DNA of 64,000 bases from Streptomyces longhuiensis (GTDB taxonomy: Bacteria > Actinomycetota > Actinomycetes > Streptomycetales > Streptomycetaceae). A program made the translations under genes and the position numbers. How positions within the stretch are numbered: position 1 is the first letter of the stretch; each line of letters starts with the position of its first letter. Below, piece by piece: positions 1 to 7,823 of the stretch. The notes under the pieces were generated by a model. It did no database searches and was not told where the DNA came from. It saw only the letters and a program-made list of their open reading frames with translations. The stretch spans positions 3,111,501 through 3,175,500 of the forward strand of contig NZ_CP085173.1 in NCBI RefSeq assembly GCF_020616555.1, given 5' to 3'.

Positions 1-38
1 TGGGGAGCGATCCGGTGACCATGACGATCAAGATACGA

Positions 39-78
39 CGAACGCCCGCCGTTTCTCCGGGGAAACGGCGGGCGTTCG
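39..78. terminator. Terminator downstream of glucokinase
   Basis: Perfect 17-bp inverted repeat (arms 39-55 and 62-78, 6-nt loop) 20 bases past the glucokinase stop codon. It has no long T tract, as is usual for Streptomyces terminators. It can act on both strands. Confidence 0.8.
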
Positions 79-97
79 GTGGCTGAAGCAGCCGGTG

Positions 98-1051
98 TCA
101 CATGATCGGGTCGGGCTCCCGCGCCAGGTCCGCCGCTCCGACCATGCCCGCCTTGTTGCCGAGCTGGGCCGCGATGACGTCCGCCACGGGGCGCCAGTTG
201 CCGCCGACCAGCCAGCGCTTGTAGGACTTGCGGATCGGGTCGAGGACGAGCTCGCCCTCGTCCGAGAGTCCGCCGCCGACGATGAACGCGGACGGGTCGA
301 ACAGCGAGGCCAGGTCGGCGAGGCCCGCGCCGGCCCAGCGGGCCAGCTCGCGGTACGAGTCGACGGCCACGGCGTCACCCTGGCGGGCGGCCATGGAGAT
401 GTGCTTGCCCTCGATGCCGTCCGGGGTTCCGTCGCCCAGCGAGAGCAGGAACTCCGCGTTCTCCGGGGTCGCGTTGGCGCGCTGCTTGGCGTAACGGACG
501 AGCGCGCGGCCGGAGGCGTACTGCTCCCAGCAGCCCTGGCTGCCGCAGCCGCACAGCAGGCCGTCCGGGACCATCCGGATGTGGCCGAACTCGGCGGCCA
601 CGCCGAAGTGGCCGCGGCGCAGCTTGTTGCCGATGATGATGCCGCCGCCGAGGCCGGTGCCGAGCGTGATGCAGATGACGTTCCGGTGGCCCTTGCCCGC
701 GCCGAACTTGTATTCGCCCCAGGCGGCCGCGTTCGCGTCGTTCTCGACGACGACCGGCAGGCCGACCCGCTTCTCGACCTCTTCCTTCAACGGCTCCTGG
801 CGCCAGTCGATGTTGGGCGCGAAGTAGACCGTGGAGCGCTGGCGGTTGACGTATCCGGCGGCGCCGATGCCCACGCCGACGATCTCGTGTCCTGCCCGTG
901 CGCCCTCGACGGCCGAGGCGATCGCGTCAACGATGGCCTCGGACGTGCTGGGAGTCGGCACCTTGAACGTCGAGAGGATGTTGCCTTCCTCGTCGACCAC
1001 GCCGGCCGCGATCTTTGTGCCGCCGATGTCGACGCCGATGGTGAGTCCCAT
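98..1051 (-). CDS. glkA: ROK-family glucokinase
   Basis: Phosphorylates glucose to glucose-6-phosphate with ATP in the cytoplasm. In Streptomyces this enzyme is also needed for carbon catabolite repression (known for the family). The 317-residue length matches S. coelicolor Glk. The ATP-binding motif DIGGTK is at residues 8-13. The catalytic aspartate lies in ENDAN (D105). The ROK zinc site is complete: H157 with C167, C169 and C174 in the CGCG-GC motif. A GAGGG ribosome binding site precedes the ATG. The gene follows the DUF5304 gene by 53 bases on the same strand, so the two are probably co-transcribed. Confidence 0.95.
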   Translation of the reverse strand: MGLTIGVDIGGTKIAAGVVDEEGNILSTFKVPTPSTSEAIVDAIASAVEGARAGHEIVGVGIGAAGYVNRQRSTVYFAPNIDWRQEPLKEEVEKRVGLPVVVENDANAAAWGEYKFGAGKGHRNVICITLGTGLGGGIIIGNKLRRGHFGVAAEFGHIRMVPDGLLCGCGSQGCWEQYASGRALVRYAKQRANATPENAEFLLSLGDGTPDGIEGKHISMAARQGDAVAVDSYRELARWAGAGLADLASLFDPSAFIVGGGLSDEGELVLDPIRKSYKRWLVGGNWRPVADVIAAQLGNKAGMVGAADLAREPDPIM

Positions 1052-1104
1052 GAATCCCTCAGTTCGGTCGAGCCCCGCTACGGCCCACCGTACCCGAGCG
1101 GCTC

Positions 1105-1590
1105 TCAGTCGAGGTCGATGTGTTCGCCTGGCGGAGGCGCTTCGGGACCCTCGTCACGGGGGTCCGTGTCGTCCCCGGCGGCCCGTCCGGCCTGGGCGCC
1201 CGACGAGCGCTGGGTCCAGCGCTGCTCCTGGCGCTCGACGGCGGAGCGGTAGGCGGCGAGCAGCTCGTTGCCCGCGGCCGCGAGATGGTCGAAGACCTCG
1301 GGGTTGCGCTCGACGACCGGCTCGACGGCCGCCTTCGCCTGCTTGACGACCTGGCTGACGACCTGCTGCGCGGTGCCCTGGGCGACCGCGCCGAGAAGGG
1401 GCGTCTGGAGCCCCGACAGCTTCTCGGCGACGGCGTCGACGAGCTTGCGCAGCTCCTCGGCGGCCGAGCCGGGCTGGGGCCCGTACTCGGCACGGCGGCG
1501 GGCCTTCTCCTCCGCGAGGTCCTCGGCGCACGCCTTCTCCCAGGCGTCGGCGTCGGCCTCGGGTGCGGGCTGCTCGGTGGCGTCGCTCAT
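1105..1590 (-). CDS. DUF5304 family protein (SCO2127-like)
   Basis: A 161-residue soluble acidic protein with no recognisable catalytic motif. It has a charged N-terminus rich in Glu and Ala, a central helical stretch (about residues 45-120), and a disordered C-terminus rich in Pro, Glu and Asp. Its place directly upstream of glkA matches S. coelicolor SCO2127. From memory, that gene was reported to affect glucose use and catabolite repression; I infer the equivalence from position only. Co-transcription with glkA is likely. Confidence 0.8.
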   Translation of the reverse strand: MSDATEQPAPEADADAWEKACAEDLAEEKARRRAEYGPQPGSAAEELRKLVDAVAEKLSGLQTPLLGAVAQGTAQQVVSQVVKQAKAAVEPVVERNPEVFDHLAAAGNELLAAYRSAVERQEQRWTQRSSGAQAGRAAGDDTDPRDEGPEAPPPGEHIDLD

Positions 1591-1677
1591 GGCGGCTGAC
1601 TCCTGCGAGAACGTATATGGGTGGGTGCGTACCAGGAGGTGCGTACCTTCGACGTTACCCGAACGGCGGTAATCCGT

Positions 1678-2844
1678 TCACCGTCCCCGCGGCCACAGGT
1701 CGGGGTCGGGGGTGAACCTGATGCGCAGGACGCCGTCGCGCAGGCCGGCGCCCGCGACGGTGCAGCGGCGCAGCGCCGACGGCAGGGAGACGATGCGGCG
1801 GAGCGGTCCGGCGGTGACGACGAGTTCGTCGCCGCGCCGCACCAGCCCGAGGTCCTCGCGGACGGTGCCGGGCAGCGGCAGGTGCCACACGAGGACGCCC
1901 TCGTCGGCGATGCGGTCCTCGACGGGCCACTCCGTCGCGGCCGGCGCGGCCGGGACCGGCGGTGCGCCGAGCGCGGCCAGGTCGTCGGCGCCGCGCGGGT
2001 CACGGCCCAGATGAGGCAGCTCGTGCACGTCGTACGTGCCCTGCCAGGTGGCGACGACCTTGCGCTGGCGGGCGGCGGCGTCGGTGAGCCAGGGGTCGGT
2101 GGAGCCGTCGGGGAGCACGCGGGAGGCGAGCAGCGCGTCGGCGCGCAGGCCCTGCAGGGCGAGGGCGGTGGTCGTGGTGAGCAGGGCGTCGGCCGCGGCG
2201 GGCGTGGGCTCGGCGACGAGGCGCACCGTCGTGTGCGGGTCCTCGATGACGGCCTGGGCGGCGGCGAGTTCGGTGTCCCAGCGGTCCGCCGTCTCGTACA
2301 GCCACTCCGCGGGCATGGGGACGCCGGCGAGGCGGCCGAGGAGGGGGCGCAAGGCGCGGGCGGCCTGGCGTTCAGGGGGGAGCAGACGGCGCAGGTAGCG
2401 GCGCAGTTGTTCCGGCAGGGCGAGCAGGGCGAGGGCCTGCGGCGTCGAGGGGAGGTCGACGACGACGAGGTCGTAGGGGCCGTGGGCGCTGTCACGCAGA
2501 GCGCGGAGCAGGGCGAGCTCGTGGCTGCCGGGAAGCGGGGTGAGTTCCTCGGCGTCGAGGCGGGTGGCGCCCAGGAGGTCGAGGGCGGACGCGGCCTTTT
2601 CCTGGAGGCCGGCGAGGTCCTCGCGGAAGCGGTCCGCCGGGGCGAGACGTATCGCGGTGAGACCGGGTTCGACGGACGTCGGCGCCGCGCTCGTAGGGGT
2701 GGCGAGGGCGGCGCCGAGGGTGTCCGTGGGGTCCGCCGAGAGCACGAGGGTGCGGGCTCCGCGGCGGGCGGCGGTGAGGGCCGTGGCCGCGGCGGCGGTG
2801 GTCCGGCCGGAGCCGCCGGGGCCGGTTACCAGAACGGTGCGCAT
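1678..2844 (-). CDS. ArsA/GET3-like P-loop ATPase
   Basis: A 388-residue ATPase of the ArsA/GET3 fold. The nucleotide-binding loop GPGGSGRTT is at residues 8-16; an Arg replaces the usual Lys before TT, which is unusual for a P-loop. No arsenite-binding cysteine triad and no arsenic genes are present, so an arsenic role is unlikely. An equivalent ATPase occurs at this place in the M. tuberculosis order (around Rv2184c, from memory), next to an SRPBCC protein as here. Function unknown; a client-protein or membrane-targeting ATPase is a guess. A 61-bp piece of its 5' coding region is repeated upstream of its start (2905-2965). Confidence 0.8.
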   Translation of the reverse strand: MRTVLVTGPGGSGRTTAAAATALTAARRGARTLVLSADPTDTLGAALATPTSAAPTSVEPGLTAIRLAPADRFREDLAGLQEKAASALDLLGATRLDAEELTPLPGSHELALLRALRDSAHGPYDLVVVDLPSTPQALALLALPEQLRRYLRRLLPPERQAARALRPLLGRLAGVPMPAEWLYETADRWDTELAAAQAVIEDPHTTVRLVAEPTPAAADALLTTTTALALQGLRADALLASRVLPDGSTDPWLTDAAARQRKVVATWQGTYDVHELPHLGRDPRGADDLAALGAPPVPAAPAATEWPVEDRIADEGVLVWHLPLPGTVREDLGLVRRGDELVVTAGPLRRIVSLPSALRRCTVAGAGLRDGVLRIRFTPDPDLWPRGR

Positions 2845-2965
2845 GGAGTGTGAGGCTACCTGGGGCGCGGGTCGCCCCCGGCGGACCGCTGGGGGCGGGG
2901 TTCGGCCGAGAGCACGAGAGTGCGGGCTCCGCGGCGGGCGGCGGTGAGGGCCGTGGCCGCGGCGG
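2735..2965. repeat. 61-bp direct duplication of ArsA-like gene 5' end
   Basis: Bases 2735-2795, inside the ArsA-like gene, reappear at 2905-2965 with one mismatch, 170 bases away. The second copy lies upstream of the start codon and carries no start of its own. It is in direct orientation, so it looks like a local duplication. Confidence 0.85.
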
Positions 2966-3000
2966 ACGCGCCCCCGGCAGGCCGCCGGACGCGGGCGGCG

Positions 3001-3063
3001 GACCGCCGGACGGGGGCGCCGGACCGCCGGACGGGGGCGCCGGACCGCCGGACGGGGGCGCCG
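3001..3063. repeat. Three perfect 21-bp GC-rich tandem repeats
   Basis: Three identical 21-bp units (3001-3021, 3022-3042, 3043-3063), preceded by one diverged unit at about 2981-3000. The array ends 4 bases from the stop codon of the SRPBCC gene. Together with the duplicated segment it fills most of the gap between that gene and the ArsA-like gene. Confidence 0.9.
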
Positions 3064-3067
3064 GAAG

Positions 3068-3502
3068 CTACTTCGTCTCCACGCGCTTCTTCAGGCCGGC
3101 GAGGGCGCGGTCGATGATGACCTTCTCGGCCTTGCGCTTGATCATGCCGAGCATGGGGATCTTGACGTCGACCGTGAGGCGGTAGGTGACCTCGGTGCCC
3201 GATCCGGACGGCTTGAGGAGGTACGTGCCGTCGAGGGAGCGCAGCATCTGGGACTTGACCAGGGTCCAGGAGACCTCGTTGTCCCCGGTCCAGGTGTAGG
3301 CCAGGGTCTGGTCGTCCTTGATCGCTCCGGCGTCCATGACGAGTCGCACCTGCTCGGCGCGGCCCGCGCCGTCCGTGGCGAGGACCTCGGCCTCCTTCAC
3401 CTCTCCCGTCCAGTCGGGGTAGCGGGCGAAGTCGGAGATCACCCCCATGACATCGGCCGGTGCCGCCTCGATCGTGATGCTCGAGCTGGTGTGTTCCGCC
3501 AT
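3068..3502 (-). CDS. SRPBCC (polyketide cyclase/START-like) protein
   Basis: A 144-residue single-domain SRPBCC protein, a fold that forms a hydrophobic cavity for lipids or aromatic ligands. The start is the ATG at 3502, because GGAGGAG lies 8 bases upstream; a longer open frame continues above it without a better site. Length and gene neighbourhood match the mycobacterial protein encoded beside the ArsA-like ATPase (around Rv2185c, from memory). The ligand is unknown. It precedes the ArsA-like gene on the same strand, with the repeat-filled gap between. Confidence 0.85.
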   Translation of the reverse strand: MAEHTSSSITIEAAPADVMGVISDFARYPDWTGEVKEAEVLATDGAGRAEQVRLVMDAGAIKDDQTLAYTWTGDNEVSWTLVKSQMLRSLDGTYLLKPSGSGTEVTYRLTVDVKIPMLGMIKRKAEKVIIDRALAGLKKRVETK

Positions 3503-3582
3503 CGCGGTGGCTCCTCCAGATGCGGTCCGCTGAGGGGTGGTGTGTATCGCGTGAAGGCTACCGCGCACCGGCGGCGGCGCTG

Positions 3583-4344
3583 TCACCACTCCAGGGCCCA
3601 GGGCCTGCCCGAACCCGCGAAGTGGCCGACATTGACGCACTCCGTCGCCCCGATCCGCATGCGCCGGGCGAGCGGCTGGTGGACGTGACCGAACAGGGAG
3701 TACCGGGGGCGGGTGCGCCGGATCGCCTCCAGGAGGGCGCGGCTCCCGCGCTCGAAGCGGCGCGCGACGGTGTCGTAGACGAGTTCGGGGACGTCCGGCG
3801 GGATATGGGTGCACAGCACGTCGACCTCCCCGACGGCCTCGATCTTGGCGGCGTACTCCTCGTCGCTGATCTCGTACGGGGTGCGCATGGCACTGCGCAG
3901 TCCGCCGCCGACGAAGCCGAAGACGAGGCCGCCGATCTCGACGCGCTCGCCGTCGAGGACGGTGGTGCCGGGTCCGGCGTACTCGGACCACAGGTGCGGG
4001 ATGTCGACGTTGCCGTAGGTGGCGTACGTAGGTGTGGGGAACGCCGCGAAGAGCTCGGCGTACTGCTTGCGCACCGCCGTCTCGATGGCGGTCCCGCGAT
4101 CGATCCCGGCCCACAGTCCGGCGCCGAACGTACGTGCCTCCTCGAAGCGGCGGGCGGTGCGCAGCTCGACGATGCGGTGCGCGTTCTCCACGCCGAACAG
4201 GTCCGGGAAGATGCCCCGCGAATGATCTGCGTAGTCGAGGAAGAGCACCAGGTCACCGAGGCAGACGAGGGCGTCCGCCCCGTCTCCCGCCCGGGCGAGG
4301 TCTGTGGAGTTTCCGTGCACATCGCTGACCACATGTACGCGCAT
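3583..4344 (-). CDS. Calcineurin-like metallophosphoesterase
   Basis: A 253-residue metallophosphoesterase. Metal-binding motifs are visible in order: DVHG near residue 8, GDL near residue 31, and GHVH near residue 230. The substrate cannot be told from sequence; related enzymes act on cyclic nucleotides, phosphoproteins or nucleotides. It starts 81 bases upstream of the SRPBCC gene on the same strand. Upstream it is divergent from the acyl-CoA ligase, so its promoter lies in the 309-base gap. Confidence 0.85.
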   Translation of the reverse strand: MRVHVVSDVHGNSTDLARAGDGADALVCLGDLVLFLDYADHSRGIFPDLFGVENAHRIVELRTARRFEEARTFGAGLWAGIDRGTAIETAVRKQYAELFAAFPTPTYATYGNVDIPHLWSEYAGPGTTVLDGERVEIGGLVFGFVGGGLRSAMRTPYEISDEEYAAKIEAVGEVDVLCTHIPPDVPELVYDTVARRFERGSRALLEAIRRTRPRYSLFGHVHQPLARRMRIGATECVNVGHFAGSGRPWALEW

Positions 4345-4653
4345 GCGATCACCCTAGAACTGTGTGGGAATCGTGGGTAGAGGGGGCCGGACCTGCGGTT
4401 ACTTCCTATTCGCCGATTCGGTGGACTAGGGTCGGCGGAGCAGTTACACGGCGTGTGACGCAGCGAACATCTGGCCTGGACCCCCTACCGGAAAAGCAGT
4501 ACCGGTGGGTAACGTCCGGGCAGTCCAGTAGTGCTCAGTATTTCAACCACTGGAGCTACCACTGCTTCAGCAGCTGAGCACCTGCCCGATCTTGGACCGC
4601 ATCGTCGACTCACACAATGCCGTGGCGCCGGTGCCCTATGAGGAGCAGCAGTC
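4345..4653. other. Divergent intergenic region, phosphoesterase / acyl-CoA ligase
   Basis: No gene is visible. It contains an imperfect 17-bp palindrome at 4443-4459 (GTTACAC-GGC-GTGTGAC, one mismatch), a possible operator. A second inverted repeat (GTGCTCAG at 4531-4538, CTGAGCAC at 4574-4581) could form a stem in the leader of the ligase mRNA. The ligase ribosome binding site GAGGAG is at 4640-4645. Confidence 0.5.
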
Positions 4654-6450
4654 TTGCGCGAGTTCAGCCTTCCGGCCCTGTACGAGGTCCCTGCGGACGG
4701 CAATCTGACCGACATCGTCCGCAGAAACGCCGCGCAGCACCCCGACGTCGCCGTCATCGCCCGCAAGGTGAACGGCACCTGGCAGGACGTCACTGCCACC
4801 ACCTTCCTCGCGGAGGTGCGGTCCGCCGCCAAGGGCCTGATCGCCTCCGGCGTGCGGCCGGGCGACCGGGTCGGCCTGATGTCCCGTACCCGCTACGAGT
4901 GGACGCTCCTCGACTTCGCGATCTGGAGCGCCGGCGCGATCACCGTCCCGGTGTACGAGACCAGCTCCGCCGAGCAGATCCAGTGGATTCTCGGCGACTC
5001 CGGCGCCGTGGCCTGCGTGGTCGAGAGCGCCGGGCACGAGGCCACCGTCGAGTCCGTGCGCGACCGCCTCCCCGGCCTCGCGCACGTCTGGCAGATCGAC
5101 GCCGACGGCGTCCAGGAGCTGGACCGCGCGGGCGCCGCCGTCTCCGACGCGACCGTCGACGAGCGCAGCGCCGTCGCGAAGGCCGACGACCCGGCGACGA
5201 TCGTCTACACCTCGGGCACCACGGGCCGCCCCAAGGGCTGCGTCCTCACGCACCGCAGCTTCTTCGCCGAGTGCGGCGACGTGGTCGAGCGCCTCAAGCC
5301 CCTCTTCCGCACGGGCGAGTGCTCGGTGCTGCTCTTCCTGCCCGTCGCGCACGTCTTCGGCCGCCTGGTCGAGGTCGCCTCGCTGATGGCCCCGATCAAG
5401 CTGGGCCACGCCCCCGACATCAAGCACCTCACCGATGAACTGGCCGCGTTCCGGCCGACGTTGATCCTGGGTGTGCCGCGCGTCTTCGAGAAGGTCTACA
5501 ACTCGGCGCGCGCCAAGGCGCAGGCCGACGGCAAGGGCAAGATCTTCGACAAGGCCGCCGACACGGCCATCGAGTACAGCCGCGCCCTGGACACCCCCAA
5601 GGGCCCGTCCATCGGTCTGAAGCTCAAGTACAAGACGTTCGACAAGCTCGTCTACTCCAAGCTGCGCGCCGTACTCGGCGGCCGCGGCGAGTACGCGATC
5701 TCCGGCGGCGCCCCGCTCGGCGAGCGCCTCGGCCACTTCTTCCGCGGCATCGGCTTCACGGTCCTCGAGGGCTACGGCCTGACCGAGTCCTGCGCCGCCA
5801 CCGCCTTCAACCCGTGGGACCGGCAGAAGATCGGCACGGTCGGCCAGCCGCTGCCGGGTTCCGTGGTCCGGATCGCCGACGACGGCGAGGTGCTGCTGCA
5901 CGGCGAGCACCTGTTCTCGGGTTACTGGAACAACGAGGCCGCGACCGAGGAGGCGCTGGCCGACGGCTGGTTCCACACGGGCGACATCGGCACGCTCGAC
6001 GAGGACGGCTACCTCCGGATCACCGGCCGCAAGAAGGAGATCATCGTGACGGCGGGCGGCAAGAACGTCGCCCCGGCCGTCATCGAGGACCGCATCCGTG
6101 CGCACGCCCTGGTCGCCGAGTGCATGGTGGTCGGCGACGGGCGCCCCTTCGTCGGCGCGCTCGTCACGGTCGACGACGAGTTCCTCGGCCGCTGGGCCGC
6201 CGACCACGGCAAGCCGGCCGGCTCGACCGCGGTGTCCCTGCGGGACGACGCGGATCTCCTCGCGGCGATCCAGGCGGCCGTGGACGACGGCAACGCGGCG
6301 GTCTCCAAGGCGGAGTCGGTGCGCAAGTTCCGCATCCTGCCGACCCAGTTCACGGAGGAGTCGGGGCACCTGACGCCGTCCCTGAAGCTGAAGCGGAACG
6401 TGGTCGCGAAGGACTACGCCGACGAGATCGAAGCGATCTACCGGGGCTGA
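4654..6450 (+). CDS. Long-chain fatty-acid-CoA ligase (AMP-forming)
   Basis: Activates long-chain fatty acids to acyl-CoA through an acyl-adenylate. At 598 residues it has the ANL-family order: P-loop-like TSGTTGRPKG at residues 186-195, the A5 motif YGLTES, and the C-terminal GRKKEII and GGKNV motifs. The start is TTG at 4654, because GAGGAG is 8 bases upstream and the nearby ATG at 4638 is out of frame. It is close to FadD15 of mycobacteria, which also lies beside pimB' there (from memory). The last codons are triplicated downstream as a short tandem repeat. Confidence 0.93.
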   Translation: MREFSLPALYEVPADGNLTDIVRRNAAQHPDVAVIARKVNGTWQDVTATTFLAEVRSAAKGLIASGVRPGDRVGLMSRTRYEWTLLDFAIWSAGAITVPVYETSSAEQIQWILGDSGAVACVVESAGHEATVESVRDRLPGLAHVWQIDADGVQELDRAGAAVSDATVDERSAVAKADDPATIVYTSGTTGRPKGCVLTHRSFFAECGDVVERLKPLFRTGECSVLLFLPVAHVFGRLVEVASLMAPIKLGHAPDIKHLTDELAAFRPTLILGVPRVFEKVYNSARAKAQADGKGKIFDKAADTAIEYSRALDTPKGPSIGLKLKYKTFDKLVYSKLRAVLGGRGEYAISGGAPLGERLGHFFRGIGFTVLEGYGLTESCAATAFNPWDRQKIGTVGQPLPGSVVRIADDGEVLLHGEHLFSGYWNNEAATEEALADGWFHTGDIGTLDEDGYLRITGRKKEIIVTAGGKNVAPAVIEDRIRAHALVAECMVVGDGRPFVGALVTVDDEFLGRWAADHGKPAGSTAVSLRDDADLLAAIQAAVDDGNAAVSKAESVRKFRILPTQFTEESGHLTPSLKLKRNVVAKDYADEIEAIYRG

Positions 6451-6507
6451 GCCTTGCGAGATCTACCCGGCTGAGCCTTGCGAGATCTACCGGCTGATCC
6501 TTGCGGG
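6435..6507. repeat. Three imperfect ~24-bp tandem copies at the ligase 3' end
   Basis: The segment covering the last five codons, the stop and the next bases (6435-6459) is repeated at 6460-6483 and 6484-6507 with small changes. Only the first copy is coding. Confidence 0.8.
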
Positions 6508-6563
6508 GGCTCCACCCCCGCACTCCCGCGTCCCTGTCCTCAGACGCCGGACGAGTTTCCTCG

Positions 6564-6606
6564 GACGCCGGACGGGCTGGATGATCCATCCAGCCCGTCC
6601 GGCGTC
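6564..6606. terminator. Bidirectional terminator
   Basis: Perfect 19-bp inverted repeat (arms 6564-6582 and 6588-6606, 5-nt loop) between the convergent acyl-CoA ligase and GT4 genes. Confidence 0.9.
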
Positions 6607-6611
6607 AGGCG

Positions 6612-7754
6612 TTACAGCAACTCCCGCAGCCGCTCGGCCAGCAGATCCCACCGCCAGCGCTCCTCGACCCACTCACGCCCCCGCTCCCCCATGCGCCGCC
6701 GCAACTCCGCGTCGCCGAGAAGCGTGATGATCCGGTCCGCGGAGTCCTCCGCGTCACCGCCCTTCACGACCCAGCCCGTCTCCCCGTCGAGCACCGCGTC
6801 CGGCGCGCCGCCGGAGTCGCCCGCGACGACCGGCAGGCCCGTCGCCGACGCCTCCAGGTAGACGATGCCGAGTCCCTCGACGTCGAGGCCCCCGCGCCGG
6901 GTCCGGCACGGCATGGCGAACACGTCGCCCGCCCCGTAGTGCGCGGGCAGCTCCGACCACGGCACGGCCCCCGTGAAGCGCACCGAGTCGGTGACGCCCG
7001 TCTCCACGGCGAGCTTGCGCAGCTCCTTCTCGTACGGGCCGCCGCCCACGACGAGCAGCACCGCGTCCGGGACGGCCGCCAGGATCCGCGGCATCGCGAG
7101 GATCAGGGTGTCCTGCCCCTTGCGCGGCACGAGCCGCGAGACGCACACGACGACGGGCCGGTCGGTCAGTCCGAGCCGCTCGCGCACCAGGGCGCCGCCG
7201 GAGCCGGGGTGGAACGTCTTCTCGTCCACACCCGGCGGCAGCTGCACCATCCGGCCCGCCGCGGCGGGCGTCAGCGCGGCGGCGATCCGCGACCGCGTGT
7301 ACTCGCCGAGATACGTGATCGTGTCCGTCGACTCGCCGATGCGGCGCAGGAGTTGGCGGGACGCGGGCAGTTGCGCCCAGCCGGCCTCGTGCCCGTGCGT
7401 GGTGGCCACCAGGCGCTGGGCTCCGGCCTTGCGCAGCGCCGGGGCCATCAGGCCGAGCGGGGCGGCCGCGCCGAACCACACCGACGTGCAGCCGTGCTCC
7501 TTGAGCAGGCCCGCCGCGCGCCGGGTGACGCGGGGCGTCGGCAGCAGCATCGTCGTACGGTCGCGCACGACGGTGAAGGGCTGCTCGGCGTCGAAGGCGG
7601 CGGTCGCCTCGACGCCCTCGCGGGTGCGCTTCCAGGTGGAGGCGTAGACGACGAGCTGCTCGGGGTCCAGGCGGAGCGCCATGTTGTGCAGGAACGCCTG
7701 GATGCCACCGGGCCTGGGCGGGAAGTCGTTGGTCACGATCAGGGTCTTGTGCAT
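6612..7754 (-). CDS. GT4 glycosyltransferase, PimB'-like
   Basis: A 380-residue GT-B glycosyltransferase of family GT4. The N-terminus has the NDFPPRPGG motif typical of phosphatidylinositol mannosyltransferases. The C-terminal half carries the nucleotide-sugar domain with an E-x7-E-type region (GLGIVYLEAS) near residue 295. The best match by length and motif is PimB', which adds the second mannose to phosphatidylinositol monomannoside on the cytoplasmic face. Neighbouring fadD-like and mannosyltransferase-like genes agree with the mycobacterial arrangement. Activity on PIM is inferred. It converges on the ligase gene and shares its terminator. Confidence 0.82.
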   Translation of the reverse strand: MHKTLIVTNDFPPRPGGIQAFLHNMALRLDPEQLVVYASTWKRTREGVEATAAFDAEQPFTVVRDRTTMLLPTPRVTRRAAGLLKEHGCTSVWFGAAAPLGLMAPALRKAGAQRLVATTHGHEAGWAQLPASRQLLRRIGESTDTITYLGEYTRSRIAAALTPAAAGRMVQLPPGVDEKTFHPGSGGALVRERLGLTDRPVVVCVSRLVPRKGQDTLILAMPRILAAVPDAVLLVVGGGPYEKELRKLAVETGVTDSVRFTGAVPWSELPAHYGAGDVFAMPCRTRRGGLDVEGLGIVYLEASATGLPVVAGDSGGAPDAVLDGETGWVVKGGDAEDSADRIITLLGDAELRRRMGERGREWVEERWRWDLLAERLRELL

Positions 7755-7823
7755 CGCCGCCGACAGTACCTAACGCGCCGGTGGGCCGTGCTTCACGGCC
7801 CCTGCACAGTTCTGCCCGGCATC

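Noticed and set aside
1678..2844. Arsenic-resistance role for the ArsA-like ATPase
   Set aside because: No cysteine triad for arsenite, and no arsR, arsB or arsC nearby.
4638..4640. ATG as the start of the acyl-CoA ligase
   Set aside because: Out of frame with the ligase; the TTG at 4654 has a well-placed GAGGAG.
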